Shown: positions 52,464-61,697 of the stretch, in pieces
Layout: the number at the start of each line of letters is the position of its first letter
How positions within the stretch are numbered: position 1 is the stretch's first letter
From: G965202915 sp965205955
GTDB lineage: Bacteria > Pseudomonadota > Gammaproteobacteria > Eutrophobiales > Eutrophobiaceae
Assembly: GCA_965205955.1 (NCBI GenBank)
Contig: OZ242192.1
Span: 1,364,001 to 1,428,000 of the forward strand
Direction: 5' to 3'
Length of the DNA stretch: 64,000 bases
Notes under the pieces: model-generated
The model's database searches: none
What the model saw: only the letters and a program-made list of their open reading frames with translations
What the model was told of the DNA's origin: nothing
Translations under genes and position numbers: made by a program

Positions 52464-54830
52464 CTAGGACTCGGCTCTCCGCTTATTCAGGGCTTCAAGA
52501 GCACGGTTCAGATTACGCTGTGCCATATTCCAGTACTGCGGTGTTTGCTCGGGGGTGAACACTTCGAGTGCCGCGTTGTAGGCGTTGACGGCTCGTTCGA
52601 GGCACTCGGTACCGCTTTCGCGCTCACCCAAGATCCGAAGGGCGTGGCCAAGGTTGCCCTGTGTCCTGGCCCAATCGAGCGGCACGCGCTCGCGGGTATA
52701 TTCCTCAAGTGCCGCGTTGCAGGCGGCAACGGCTTGTTCGAGGCACTCGGTGCCGCTTTCGCGCTCGCCCAAGCTCGAGAGGGCGTTACCGAGGTTGTTC
52801 TGCGTCGCGGCCCAATTGAGTGGCACATGCTCACGGGTATATTCCTCAAGTGCTGCGTTGTAGGCGACAACGGCTTGTTCGAGGCACTCGGTGCCGCTTT
52901 CGCGCTCGCCCAAGGACCGGAGGGCGTTGCCGAGGTTGTCCTGCGTCTCGGCCCAACTGAACGGAACGCGCTCGCGGGTACGCTCCTCAAGTGCCATTTT
53001 GTAGGCGGCAACGGCCTGCTCGAGGCGCTCGGTGCCACTTTCCCGCTCGCCCAAGACCGCGAGGGCCGCACCGAGGTTGTTCTGCGTCGTGGCCCAATTG
53101 AGCGGCACACGCTTACGGGTACGTTCCTCAAGCGCCGCTTTGGAGGCAGCAACGGCCTGCTTGAGGCACTCGGTGCCGCCTTCGCGCTCGCCTAAGGCAC
53201 GGAGAGCGTTGCCAAGGTTGTTCTGCGTCGTGGCCCAATTGAGCGGCACACGCTCGCGGGTATATTCCTCAAGCGCCGCGTTGTAGGCGACAACGGCCTG
53301 TTTGAGGCGCTCGGGGCCGCTTTCGCGCTCGCCCAAGACTCGGAGGGCGATGCCGAGGTTGTTATGCGTCATGGCCCAATCGAGTGGCACACGCTCGCGG
53401 GTATATTCCTCAAGCGCCGATTTGTAGGCAGCAACGGCCTGTTCGAGGCGCTCGGTGCCGCTTTCGCGCTCGCCCAAGGTCGCGAGGGCGACGCCGAGGT
53501 TGTTCTGCGTCGCGGCCCAATCAAGCGGCACACGATCTCGGGTACGTTCCTCAAGCGCTGCGTTGTAGGCGACAACGGCCTGTTCAAGGCGCTCAGTGCC
53601 GCTTTCGCGCTCGCCCAAGGTCCAGAGGGCGTTACCGAGGTTGTTCTGCGTCCTGGCCCAATTGAGCGGCACACGCTCGCGGGTATATTCCTCAAGCACC
53701 GCGTTGTAGGCGACAACGGCCTGTTCAAGGCACTCGGTGCCGCTTTCGCGCTTGCCCAAGGTCTGAAGAGCGCTACCGAGGTTGTTCTGCGTCGCGGCCC
53801 AATTGAGCGGCACACGCTTACGGGTACGTTCCTCAAGCGCTGCGTTGTAGGCGACAACGGCCTGTTCAAGGCGCTCAGTGCCGCTTTCGCGCTCGCCCAA
53901 GGTCCAGAGGGCCTTGCCGAGGTCGTTCTGCGTCATGGCCCAATCGAGCGGCACGCGGTTGCGAGTGCGAGTACGTTCCTCAAGCGCCGCGTTGTAGGCA
54001 GCAACGGCCTGTTCGAGGCGCTCAGTGCCGCTTTCGCGCTCGCCCAGGGTCTGGAGGGCGTTGCCGAGCGCCATATGCAAGCCGGCGCGGCGCGTGCGCT
54101 CGGCGGGATCAACGATTGGGCTACTATCTTTTTTGAGCAAGGTATCGATCTGTTCCGCGACCATGCTCAACCTATCATCCAGCACCTTACCGCGCGCTTC
54201 GTCGCTAACGAGTGGTGCCATAGCACTCAGTGCCATGGCGGCGGTCTGCGCGTGGAATTCCTTATGGAAGTCATCCCCGAGGGTCACATTTTCCAGCCCA
54301 TAATTTGAACCTCTATTCCCACGAGACAGCGTGCCATCGCCATCACGTGGCACGAACCATAGACTCAGTGCCTTTTCGGACTCCTTGGTCTCGCCGACAA
54401 TGCCGACAATAGCCAAATCCGCCTGCCAATCAACCAAAATCTCGCGGGCGCGCTTACGCATGGCCGGTTCCCAATCATCTCTAGCGCCGGAAGCCTTCAC
54501 GATGTGAGCGGAGCAGGTCAGGTGAATGCCAGCAATATCCCGGAATGCGCCTTCAACGGATTTCGTGCTCTTCCCGCTGCCATCATCCTCCAACCAACTC
54601 AGCACGACGTGAAAACGTTCTTCAGAGGGTGGCGGTGGTGGACATACATAACGCCAAACCTTCTTGACGAAGTTCCTGGCGCCCAACGATGCCCGCTGTG
54701 GCGATGGCATGTATGAGTTGAAATCGCCCCTCAACCATGGCACGAGTAAGATGCCCAAAAGACCCAACCCCCAAACTATTGGTTGCTTCAGTACATGCAA
54801 GATGTTATTCATTAGTTCATTCACAAGCAT
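52464..54830 (-). CDS. TPR-repeat protein C, membrane-anchored
   Basis: A 788-residue paralogue. Hydrophobic segment VWGLGLLGILLVPWLRG (about 18-34 from the first ATG), conserved domain (RFHVVLSWLEDDGSGKSTK; AVDLAI-type strand reads ADLAIVGIVGETKESEKALS), then eleven repeats. The first repeat has a two-residue insertion (TRTRNRVPLDWA), which indicates slippage in the repeat region. The shared C-terminus EALNKRRAES is intact. ATG 54830 or GTG 54824, as for B. Confidence 0.87.
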   Translation of the reverse strand: MLVNELMNNILHVLKQPIVWGLGLLGILLVPWLRGDFNSYMPSPQRASLGARNFVKKVWRYVCPPPPPSEERFHVVLSWLEDDGSGKSTKSVEGAFRDIAGIHLTCSAHIVKASGARDDWEPAMRKRAREILVDWQADLAIVGIVGETKESEKALSLWFVPRDGDGTLSRGNRGSNYGLENVTLGDDFHKEFHAQTAAMALSAMAPLVSDEARGKVLDDRLSMVAEQIDTLLKKDSSPIVDPAERTRRAGLHMALGNALQTLGERESGTERLEQAVAAYNAALEERTRTRNRVPLDWAMTQNDLGKALWTLGERESGTERLEQAVVAYNAALEERTRKRVPLNWAATQNNLGSALQTLGKRESGTECLEQAVVAYNAVLEEYTRERVPLNWARTQNNLGNALWTLGERESGTERLEQAVVAYNAALEERTRDRVPLDWAATQNNLGVALATLGERESGTERLEQAVAAYKSALEEYTRERVPLDWAMTHNNLGIALRVLGERESGPERLKQAVVAYNAALEEYTRERVPLNWATTQNNLGNALRALGEREGGTECLKQAVAASKAALEERTRKRVPLNWATTQNNLGAALAVLGERESGTERLEQAVAAYKMALEERTRERVPFSWAETQDNLGNALRSLGERESGTECLEQAVVAYNAALEEYTREHVPLNWAATQNNLGNALSSLGERESGTECLEQAVAACNAALEEYTRERVPLDWARTQGNLGHALRILGERESGTECLERAVNAYNAALEVFTPEQTPQYWNMAQRNLNRALEALNKRRAES

Positions 54831-54853
54831 TACTCCGTAAGTAGTCGCCTCTA

Positions 54854-55051
54854 TCAGGCCACTTCAGGGTACCATTGCCGCGAAACGCCTCGATCGTGCG
54901 CCTCATGCCCGGTTATCCAGCGGCCCGGCATATTGACATTCACATCCAGGTTGCGCGCCGCCTCAACTCCGGTATAGCCTTGCTTCCGCATCAGGTGGAT
55001 GGCGTCCAATTTGAATTCTCTCGAATACTTTTTTCTTGTAGTCATATTCAA
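54854..55051 (-). CDS. IS3 OrfA-like HTH fragment upstream of TPR C
   Basis: Same 65-codon frame as upstream of TPR A, including the frameshift, 23 bases before TPR C. The identity with copy A and difference from copy B show that A and C share a recent common ancestor or have been homogenised. Confidence 0.58.
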   Translation of the reverse strand: MNMTTRKKYSREFKLDAIHLMRKQGYTGVEAARNLDVNVNMPGRWITGHEAHDRGVSRQWYPEVA

Positions 55052-55360
55052 TCTCCAGTCCAGAGGTATTATTCCTTAACTGGACTGTCACATCTATTGA
55101 ACCACTTCAAAGCTCCAAAAACACATTGATTACGGAACGTTTGAATAACTCATTGAATATACTCAAACTTGACCAATGTCAACTATTTCCCCCTCTGGCG
55201 AAAATTACCTGTCTCACCATCCTGGGCGGTCTCGGTGCTCGCTTAAATCCTGGCTGCTGAAATTTGGCGGGTTCCCCCAACGGGTCTGACGGCTACAGCA
55301 CCGCTTCGTATGTGCCCGCCAGGCCGCCTTGCTGGTGCTGTTAGCAGATAACTCAGATGG
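55052..55360. repeat. Inter-unit region C/D: 5' flank of unit C and 3' flank copy 4
   Basis: Same arrangement as 48329-48636. It shows the unoccupied IS target. The inverted repeat is ACAGCACCG against TGGTGCTGT, with one mismatch. The stop-proximal sequence reads AACTCAGATGGCTAAG, slightly diverged from the other copies. No gene seen. Confidence 0.75.
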
Positions 55361-57688
55361 CTAAGACTCGGCTCTCCGCTTATTCAGGGCTTCAAGAGCA
55401 CGGTCCAGATTACGCTGTGCCATATTCCAGTACTGCGGTGTTTGATCGGGGGTGAACACTTCGAGTGCCGCTTTGTAGGCGTTGACGGCCTGTTCGAAGC
55501 GCTCGGTGCCGCTTTCGCGCTCACCCAAAAGCACGAGGGCGTGGCCAAGGTTGCTCTGCGTCATGGCCCAATCAAGCGGCACACGATCGCGGGTACGTTC
55601 CTCAAGCGCCGCGTTGTAGGCGGCAGCGGCCTGCTCGAGGCGCTCGGTGCCACTTTCGCGCTCGCCCAAGCTCGAGAGGGCGTTACCGAGGTTGTTCTGC
55701 GTCGTGGCCCAATCAAGCGGCACGTGCTCGCGGGTACGTTCCTCAAGCGCTGCGTTGTAGGCGGTAACGGCCTGTTCGAGACGCTCGGTGCCGCTTTCGC
55801 GCTTGCCCAAGGTCGCGAGGGCGATGCCAAGGTTGTTCTGCGTCATGGCCCAATCGAGCGGCACGCGCTCACGGGTATATTCCTCAAGTGCTGCGTTGTA
55901 GGCGACAACGGCCTGTTCGAGGGACTCGGTGCCGCTTTCGCGCTCGCCCAAGGCCAGGAAGGCGTTGCCGAGGTTGTTCTGCGTCGCGGCCCAATTGAGC
56001 GGCACACGATCGCGGGTACGTTCCTCAAGTGCTGCGTTGTAGGCGACAACGGCCTGTTCAAGGCGCTCGGTGCCGCTTTCGCGCTCGCCCAAGGTCGCGA
56101 GGGTGTTGCCGAGGTTGTTCTGCGTCGTGGCCCAATTGAGCGGCACACGATCGCGGGTACGTTCCTCAAGCGCCACGTTGTAGGCGACAACGGCCTGTTC
56201 GAGGCGCTCGGTGCCACTTTCCCGCTCGCCCAAGGCCCAGAGGGCATTGCCGAGGTTGTTCTGCGTCATAGCCCAATCGAGCGGCACACGGTCGCGGGTA
56301 CATTCCTCAAGCGCCGCTTTGTAGGCGACAACGGCCTGTTCAAGGCGCTCGGTGCCGCTTTCGCGCTCGCCCAAGGCCCAGAGGGCATTGCCGAGGTTGT
56401 TCTGCGTCATAGCCCAATTGAGCGGCACACGATCGCGGGTACGTTCCTCAAGCGCCGCGTTGCAGGCGGCAACGGCCTGTTCGAGACGCTCGGTGCCGCT
56501 TTCGCGCTCGCCCAAGGTCGCGAGGGTGTTGCCGAGGTTGTTCTGCGTCATGGCCCAATCGAGCGGCACGCGCTCGCGGGTATGTTCCTCAAGCGCCGCG
56601 TTGCAGGCGGCAACGGCCTGTTCAAGGCGCTCGGTACCGCTTTCGCGCTGGCCCAAGGTCGTGAGGGCGTTGCCAAGGTTGTTCTGCGTCATAGCCCAAT
56701 CGAGCGGCACGCGCTCGCGGGTACGTTCCTGAAGTGCTGCGTTGTAGGCGACAACGGCCTGTTCAAGGCGCTCAGTGCCGCTTTCGCGCTCGCCCAAGGT
56801 CGTGAGGGTGTTACCGAGGTTGTTCTGCGTCGCGGCCCAATCGAGCGGCACGTGCTCACAGGTATATTCCTCAAGCGCTGCATTGTAGGCGGCAATGGCC
56901 CGTTCGAGGTGATCGGGGCCGCTTTCGCGCTCGCCCAAGGTCTGGAGGGCGGTGCCGAGCACCATATACAAGCTGGCGCGGCGACCGGAGTCAACGATTG
57001 GACTATTTTTGTTTCCGAGCAAGTTAGCAAGCTGTTTCGTGACCGTGCTCAGCCGATCATCCAGCATCTGACCGCGCGCTTCGTCGCTAACGAGTGGTGC
57101 CACAGCACTCAGTGCCATGGCGGCGAGCTGCGCGCGGAATTCCTCACGGAAGTCATCTCCGAGAGTCACATTTTCCAGCACATAGTTTGAACCTCTATCC
57201 CCACGAGACAGCGTGCCATCGCCTTCACGTGGCACGAACCGTAGACTCAGCACCTCTTCCGGGACCTTGACCTCGCCGACAATGGCCAAATCCGCCTGCC
57301 GATCGGCCAAAATCTCGCGGGCGCGCTTGCGCATAGCCGGTTTCCAATCGTCTCCAGCACCGGAAGCTTTCACGATGCGAGCGGAGCGGGACAGGTAAAT
57401 GCCATCAATGTCCCGGAATGCTCGTTCGACGGGTTTCGTGCTCTTCCCGCTACCATCATCCTCCAACCAAGTCAGCACAACGTGAAAACGTTCTTCAGAG
57501 AGTGACGGTTGGGGTCGTACATAACACCAAACTTTCTTGACGAAGTTTTTGGCGCCCAGGAATGCCCGCTGTGGCGATGGCATGTATGAGTTGAAAACGC
57601 CGCCTAACCATGACACGAGTATAGCGCCCACCCCCAAAACTTTTAGTTCTTTCAGTACCTGAAAAATGTCATTCGTTAGTTCATTCAC
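55361..57688 (-). CDS. TPR-repeat protein D, membrane-anchored
   Basis: The fourth paralogue, about 775 residues from GTG 57688. Its N-terminus has a weaker hydrophobic segment (VLGVGAILVSWLGGVF), then the conserved domain (HVVLTWLEDDGSGKSTK, ADRQADLAIVGEVKVP) and eleven repeats ending EALNKRRAES. The ATG used by B and C is ACG here, while GTG two codons later and its GGAG remain, so GTG is the likely start in this family; the frame is open to GTG 57712. The domain before the repeats is the most diverged (LANLLGNKNSPIVDSGRR, eight residues fewer than the others around the junction). Confidence 0.85.
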   Translation of the reverse strand: MNELTNDIFQVLKELKVLGVGAILVSWLGGVFNSYMPSPQRAFLGAKNFVKKVWCYVRPQPSLSEERFHVVLTWLEDDGSGKSTKPVERAFRDIDGIYLSRSARIVKASGAGDDWKPAMRKRAREILADRQADLAIVGEVKVPEEVLSLRFVPREGDGTLSRGDRGSNYVLENVTLGDDFREEFRAQLAAMALSAVAPLVSDEARGQMLDDRLSTVTKQLANLLGNKNSPIVDSGRRASLYMVLGTALQTLGERESGPDHLERAIAAYNAALEEYTCEHVPLDWAATQNNLGNTLTTLGERESGTERLEQAVVAYNAALQERTRERVPLDWAMTQNNLGNALTTLGQRESGTERLEQAVAACNAALEEHTRERVPLDWAMTQNNLGNTLATLGERESGTERLEQAVAACNAALEERTRDRVPLNWAMTQNNLGNALWALGERESGTERLEQAVVAYKAALEECTRDRVPLDWAMTQNNLGNALWALGERESGTERLEQAVVAYNVALEERTRDRVPLNWATTQNNLGNTLATLGERESGTERLEQAVVAYNAALEERTRDRVPLNWAATQNNLGNAFLALGERESGTESLEQAVVAYNAALEEYTRERVPLDWAMTQNNLGIALATLGKRESGTERLEQAVTAYNAALEERTREHVPLDWATTQNNLGNALSSLGERESGTERLEQAAAAYNAALEERTRDRVPLDWAMTQSNLGHALVLLGERESGTERFEQAVNAYKAALEVFTPDQTPQYWNMAQRNLDRALEALNKRRAES

Positions 57689-57712
57689 AAGCGTTACTCC
57701 GTATGCACCCAC

Positions 57713-57956
57713 CAGACGATCTGGCCGATGATCTCGTTAGTGTCGTTGATCGCGTAGGATTCTTGATCGAGATCATCGCTGTCTACCCACCAATAGTAAA
57801 CCGCTCCGGGTTTTCCAGATACCGTTGAGTTTGAGTCAGGCGCCGTGGCCGCAGAAGTGCCCACTGCGGCTTAACACTGGTACCCATCTCCAGATAGAGC
57901 ATTATTATCCCTTAACCGGGTTGACCGCATCTATCAGGCCACTCCAATCGATCCCG
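57713..57956. other. Region between TPR D and the second hsdR
   Basis: The HTH frame of the other units is absent. A minus-strand frame from GTG near 57835 to TAA 57694 would encode about 47 residues rich in Trp, Asp and Ile (VYYWWVDSDDLDQESYA, then TNEIIGQIVWWVHTE), overlapping the TPR D start; it is unassigned. Block 57884-57950 is a diverged version (CATCTCCAGATAGAGCATTA) of the conserved leader block of the other units. Confidence 0.4.
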
Positions 57957-60278
57957 TCACGGCCTGCCTTCCTGATAAAGATGCCTTTGGAATCCGACAA
58001 AGGCGTCGAGAATTTTCGACACGTCACCCAACTCTGTCACCGCGTCGTTCATATCGCTGTATTTCAATTTCAAAAGATGTGGCAACTTGGCCTGATCCAG
58101 CTCCCCAACACCCACCTTGACATACTGCAACAGGACAAAGTCCAGAAACAATTGTAGCTTTTCATCATAACCCGAAAAGACACGCTCCCTCCGTCTCTCG
58201 ACACGCTCTTCACGAGTGATGGGCGGAAGCGCAAAGGCGATATACGCGAGCACGTCAAATAGATCGCTCTTTTCCGCGTCGATCATCCTGCTGATTTCAC
58301 CAAGCTGCTCATCGCCATAGCCTTTCTCCTTCAGGCTCTCCAAAAGCGCCTTGCGGGTATCGGGCCGGCTCCATAGCGCCCGTAGCTCGTCTTCATCCTT
58401 GAACAGTTCCGGCAAATCACCAAACAGACGCTGAATAAACTCAGCAGCAGACATCGGCCTGCCGTCCGGGCTATAGAAAATCGTGGCGACCATGTGCTGG
58501 ATTGTGCGCTCTTTACCATCCGCCAGCTTCACCTTGATCTTCTTACGCGGTGGCTCAGGTTCACCACCAGGCTCATACGTGTCGGGAGCAGGCTCAGCAA
58601 TCCCGGCACCCGGGCGCGCTGTCGGTGCGACCAGCTCTACGGGCTCGCCGTCCCACTCCGGATCATTGAAGAGCTCATATGCCTGGACGAAATCATAGAC
58701 CGTAAAGTAGTCCTTGCCGTCGAACAGCCGCGTACCGCGCCCAATAATCTGCTTGAACTCGATCACTGAATTTACACGGCGCATCAAAACGATATTGCGC
58801 ACGTTGCGCGCATCCACGCCGGTTGAGAGTTTTTGCGAAGTGGTCAGAATCGTGGGGATCGTCTTTTCGTTATCCTGGAAGGTGCGCAGGAACTGATCGC
58901 CAAGTGCTCCGTCATTGGCAGTGACCCGCACACAGTAATCCGGCTCCCTGCTGGTCTTCATCTGATTGATCAGGTCGCGCACGGCAAGGGCGTGATCCTG
59001 AGTCGCACAGAAAACAAGCGTCTTCTGAGACTGGTCAATCGCCTGCATGAAAAGTTTTACGCGGTACGCTTCACGCGTTTTGATCACAATAATTCGGTTG
59101 AAATCCGCCTCTGTATAACGCTTGCCTGTTTCAATCTCGCCCTCAATCAACTCGTCATCGGAGGTATAGACGTAACTGTCCAGCGTCGTTGCGATCTGTT
59201 GCACCTTGAACGGTGTCAGGAAGCCGTCATTGATGCCTTCCTTGAGGGAGTAGATGTAAACCGGCTCCCCGAAATAGGAATAGGTATTCACGTTGTCCGT
59301 GCGCCTGGGCGTTGCCGTCAGGCCAAGCTGCACCGCCGGGGCAAAATATTCGAGAATGCCGCGCCAGTTTCCTTCGTCATTCGCGCCGCCGCGATGGCAC
59401 TCATCAATCACGATGAAATCGAAAAAATCAGGCGGATAGTCGCCAAAACTGGGCGACGGATTCCCTTCAGCATCGCGCCCCGTCATGAAGGTTTGAAAGA
59501 TGGTAAAAAAGATGCTGCCGTTTTTCGGCACGCGGCCCTTCTTACGGATCACTTCCGGGTCTATGCGAACAAGCGCATCGTCAGGGAAAGCCGAAAACGC
59601 GTTATAAGCCTGATCAGCCAGGATGTTGCGGTCGACCAAAAACAGAATACGCGGGCGGCGGGTTGGTTCGCCGCTCAAATTCCAGCGACTGTGAAAGAGC
59701 TTCCAGGCAAGCTGAAACGCGATGAAGGTTTTGCCGGTTCCTGTCGCCAGAGTCAGCAGGATGCGATTCTGCCCGCCTACGATGGCCTCCAATGTCTTGT
59801 TGATGGCATTGTGCTGGTAATAGCGCGCTCGCCACTGCCCGCTCTTGTCTTCAAACGGCACCTCGCCAAACCGGTCACGCCAGATATTGGCCTCGGCGAA
59901 TATCTGATTCCACAATTCATCCGGCGTGGGATAACGATCAACATGGCTTTCCGCTCCGGTCTGCATATCGATCTGGTAGATGCCGGCGCCATTGGTGGAA
60001 TAGGTGAATCGCGTTTGCAGCATTTCAGCGTATTTCTTGGCCTGTCCGACGCCTTCGGTATCAGGCAAGTCGCGGCGCTTGGCCTCAATCACGGCCAGCT
60101 TCTGACCTTTGTAAAACAGGACATAGTCGGCAATATCCTGGCTGGCGCGCTTGCCTGCCCCCTGCAAACGGCCAAGGGTAATTACTTCACGCCGAACACG
60201 GCTGCCCTCGACAACACCCCAGCCCGCTTGCCTGAGTGCCGGATCGATCAGCTCTGCGCGGGTTTCGGCTTCGTTCAT
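57957..60278 (-). CDS. hsdR: Type I restriction enzyme R subunit (EcoEI-like)
   Basis: A 773-residue HsdR of the shorter EcoEI/EcoR124-unlike type. N-terminal nuclease domain with IADYVLFYKGQKLAVIEAKR near 48-67, helicase motif I LATGTGKTFIAF near 178, motif II VIDECHRGG (DECH) near 290, motif III LGLTATPRR near 318, motif VI IGRGTRL near 510, then a C-terminal domain ending RHLYQEGRP. Intact, unlike the first hsdR in the window. It ends the operon HTH-hsdM-hsdS-hsdR, 243 bases after hsdS. Confidence 0.94.
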   Translation of the reverse strand: MNEAETRAELIDPALRQAGWGVVEGSRVRREVITLGRLQGAGKRASQDIADYVLFYKGQKLAVIEAKRRDLPDTEGVGQAKKYAEMLQTRFTYSTNGAGIYQIDMQTGAESHVDRYPTPDELWNQIFAEANIWRDRFGEVPFEDKSGQWRARYYQHNAINKTLEAIVGGQNRILLTLATGTGKTFIAFQLAWKLFHSRWNLSGEPTRRPRILFLVDRNILADQAYNAFSAFPDDALVRIDPEVIRKKGRVPKNGSIFFTIFQTFMTGRDAEGNPSPSFGDYPPDFFDFIVIDECHRGGANDEGNWRGILEYFAPAVQLGLTATPRRTDNVNTYSYFGEPVYIYSLKEGINDGFLTPFKVQQIATTLDSYVYTSDDELIEGEIETGKRYTEADFNRIIVIKTREAYRVKLFMQAIDQSQKTLVFCATQDHALAVRDLINQMKTSREPDYCVRVTANDGALGDQFLRTFQDNEKTIPTILTTSQKLSTGVDARNVRNIVLMRRVNSVIEFKQIIGRGTRLFDGKDYFTVYDFVQAYELFNDPEWDGEPVELVAPTARPGAGIAEPAPDTYEPGGEPEPPRKKIKVKLADGKERTIQHMVATIFYSPDGRPMSAAEFIQRLFGDLPELFKDEDELRALWSRPDTRKALLESLKEKGYGDEQLGEISRMIDAEKSDLFDVLAYIAFALPPITREERVERRRERVFSGYDEKLQLFLDFVLLQYVKVGVGELDQAKLPHLLKLKYSDMNDAVTELGDVSKILDAFVGFQRHLYQEGRP

Positions 60279-60521
60279 TCCATTCCCTTGAAAACCCGTT
60301 GAATCAAAACCCGGTCAAGAAATTCTCTCAATTCAATAGAATCATAAGATATTGATAAAAAACGATTTTCCTTGATTAATGGTGCACCGGAAACCCTCAA
60401 AATCAAAACCCAATCAAGAAATATCCTTAAGCCCACCATGGATAATATCCTCCTCTGGGGTGATTGGTCTCCGCACTTTGACCGCGCAGCTCATCAACCA
60501 AAGCGATGTCGCGGTCCATCG
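60279..60521. repeat. Gap between hsdS and hsdR with a 22-base direct repeat
   Basis: AATCAAAACCCGGTCAAGAA (60302 on) and AATCAAAACCCAATCAAGAA (60401 on) are direct repeats of 22 bases, two mismatches, 99 bases apart, on either side of an A+T-rich stretch. No convincing gene. The gap may hold a promoter for hsdR. Confidence 0.5.
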
Positions 60522-61697
60522 TCATGCGCCAGTCTCTTTCAGGACACGATCAGGTTGCGTGGTGAGTTCGCCGGAGAAGGCTTTGGCGAGTAGAGATTGT
60601 TTGAGCTCGGCAAGCGCAGTTATCCTTCGAGTGTAGATTTGTCCTAGGCGATCACCTTCAACTCTATGTGTGTTCAGCCGTTCGACGATTTTCTGCTGTT
60701 CGGTTTTTGACTCAGGGAAATCTAAATTGAGATCCTTAAGTGATGAGTTTGAAATGACTGGCTGGGCTGATTGACGAGCAAAATTTCTAAGGTTTTTAAA
60801 ATTTAAAAGGTAAGTAAGAAACGCGTTATCAAAATCGAATTTCTTATCGACAACCTTGAACGCGTTGTCAGTTAGCCAGATCGCATCACGAATGTTACGC
60901 ACATTACCGCAAAGCGCGCCAACACGTCCAATAATCACATTATCGCCGATCAGATTGTGCTCGTTGTGAGTTCCGGCGATACCATTTCCCCCAAAAACAG
61001 AATAATCCCCTTGGACCATAGCCTTGCTTGTAAGACCGTCACCACTCTTCAAACGAAAGCAATCTCCCAAAGGCTTGCTCGTCCACCCCTCACTCGTCTC
61101 GGTGAAAATAGAATTCAGATAGCTTTCAAACAACTCGCGAGCATTGGCAAGGTTCTTTTCGGTGTTGGCAATCGCCGCATCGATCCCCTCAAATACCTCA
61201 TCCAGAATGGCGACAATGCGTTTTTGTTCGGGGAGTGGGGGAACGGGAATATTGAAATCCGATAGTTGAGAAAACTTGAGATTGTTAATATTTATACCGT
61301 CTGATAACTCTTGAATAAAGTCAAAATAGCGCTTTGAAGTCATACATCTATACAGAAATTTTCCGTCGATCTCATCATTCGGTGTCACAAGTCCCATAAA
61401 TCCACCAAATGCATAATCGTAGTCAGCGTCTACGTAAGCAATTTTTCCAAGATGCTTTTTACTACCACTAGCCGTGCATATCAGTAAGCTACCAAATCTC
61501 AACTTTTTAGATGCAGGCACATCAATGTCGGGGCGTATGTATTTAAGCTCTTCGAAATCTAGTTCTCCACGCTCCAAAGAGATGTTGTTAGCACGCAACA
61601 CAACATTCTTTGAGGATTGCACCTCATCTGATTTTTTATAAGTTAGACCGCGTGTGAAGGTGCAAACTTCCCCCAGCGTTTTTGTTTCCCACATCAC
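60522..61697 (-). CDS. hsdS: Type I restriction enzyme specificity subunit
   Basis: The 391-residue HsdS has two recognition domains (WETKTLGEVCTFTRGLTY at the start, GWTSKPLGDCFRLKSGDGLT near 205) and two spacer helices (PLPEQKRIVAILDEVFEGID near 160; TEQQKIVERLNTHRVEGDRL near 335). The first ATG overlaps the hsdM stop by four bases. Target sequence unknown. No visible relation to the recognition domains of the other HsdS. Confidence 0.93.
   Translation of the reverse strand: MMWETKTLGEVCTFTRGLTYKKSDEVQSSKNVVLRANNISLERGELDFEELKYIRPDIDVPASKKLRFGSLLICTASGSKKHLGKIAYVDADYDYAFGGFMGLVTPNDEIDGKFLYRCMTSKRYFDFIQELSDGININNLKFSQLSDFNIPVPPLPEQKRIVAILDEVFEGIDAAIANTEKNLANARELFESYLNSIFTETSEGWTSKPLGDCFRLKSGDGLTSKAMVQGDYSVFGGNGIAGTHNEHNLIGDNVIIGRVGALCGNVRNIRDAIWLTDNAFKVVDKKFDFDNAFLTYLLNFKNLRNFARQSAQPVISNSSLKDLNLDFPESKTEQQKIVERLNTHRVEGDRLGQIYTRRITALAELKQSLLAKAFSGELTTQPDRVLKETGA

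Larger units (their letters stand above)
45672..57702 (-). repeat. Four-copy tandem array of a TPR-gene unit
   Basis: A unit of about 2.8 kb (3' flank, TPR gene, 5' flank with a small HTH frame) recurs four times head to tail. The marker GGCGGTCTCGGTGCTCGC starts at 45674, 48501, 52328 and 55225: spacings 2827, 3827 (2738 after removing the inserted IS and its target duplication) and 2897. Differences reflect the number of 141-base repeats inside each gene and small N-terminal changes. The left edge is sharp at about 45672 and the right edge at about 57702. Confidence 0.92.

Noticed and set aside
55442..57190. Long plus-strand open frames opposite the TPR genes (also 48718-50145, 46416-47447, 53364-54308)
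   Set aside because: The 141-base repeat is a multiple of three, so a stop-free antisense frame in one repeat stays open in all. The translations are low-complexity mirror images and have no start signals.
45672..57702. CRISPR-like reading of the regular repeats
   Set aside because: The 141-base periodic units are translated TPR-like repeats within open frames, not short repeats with unique spacers.
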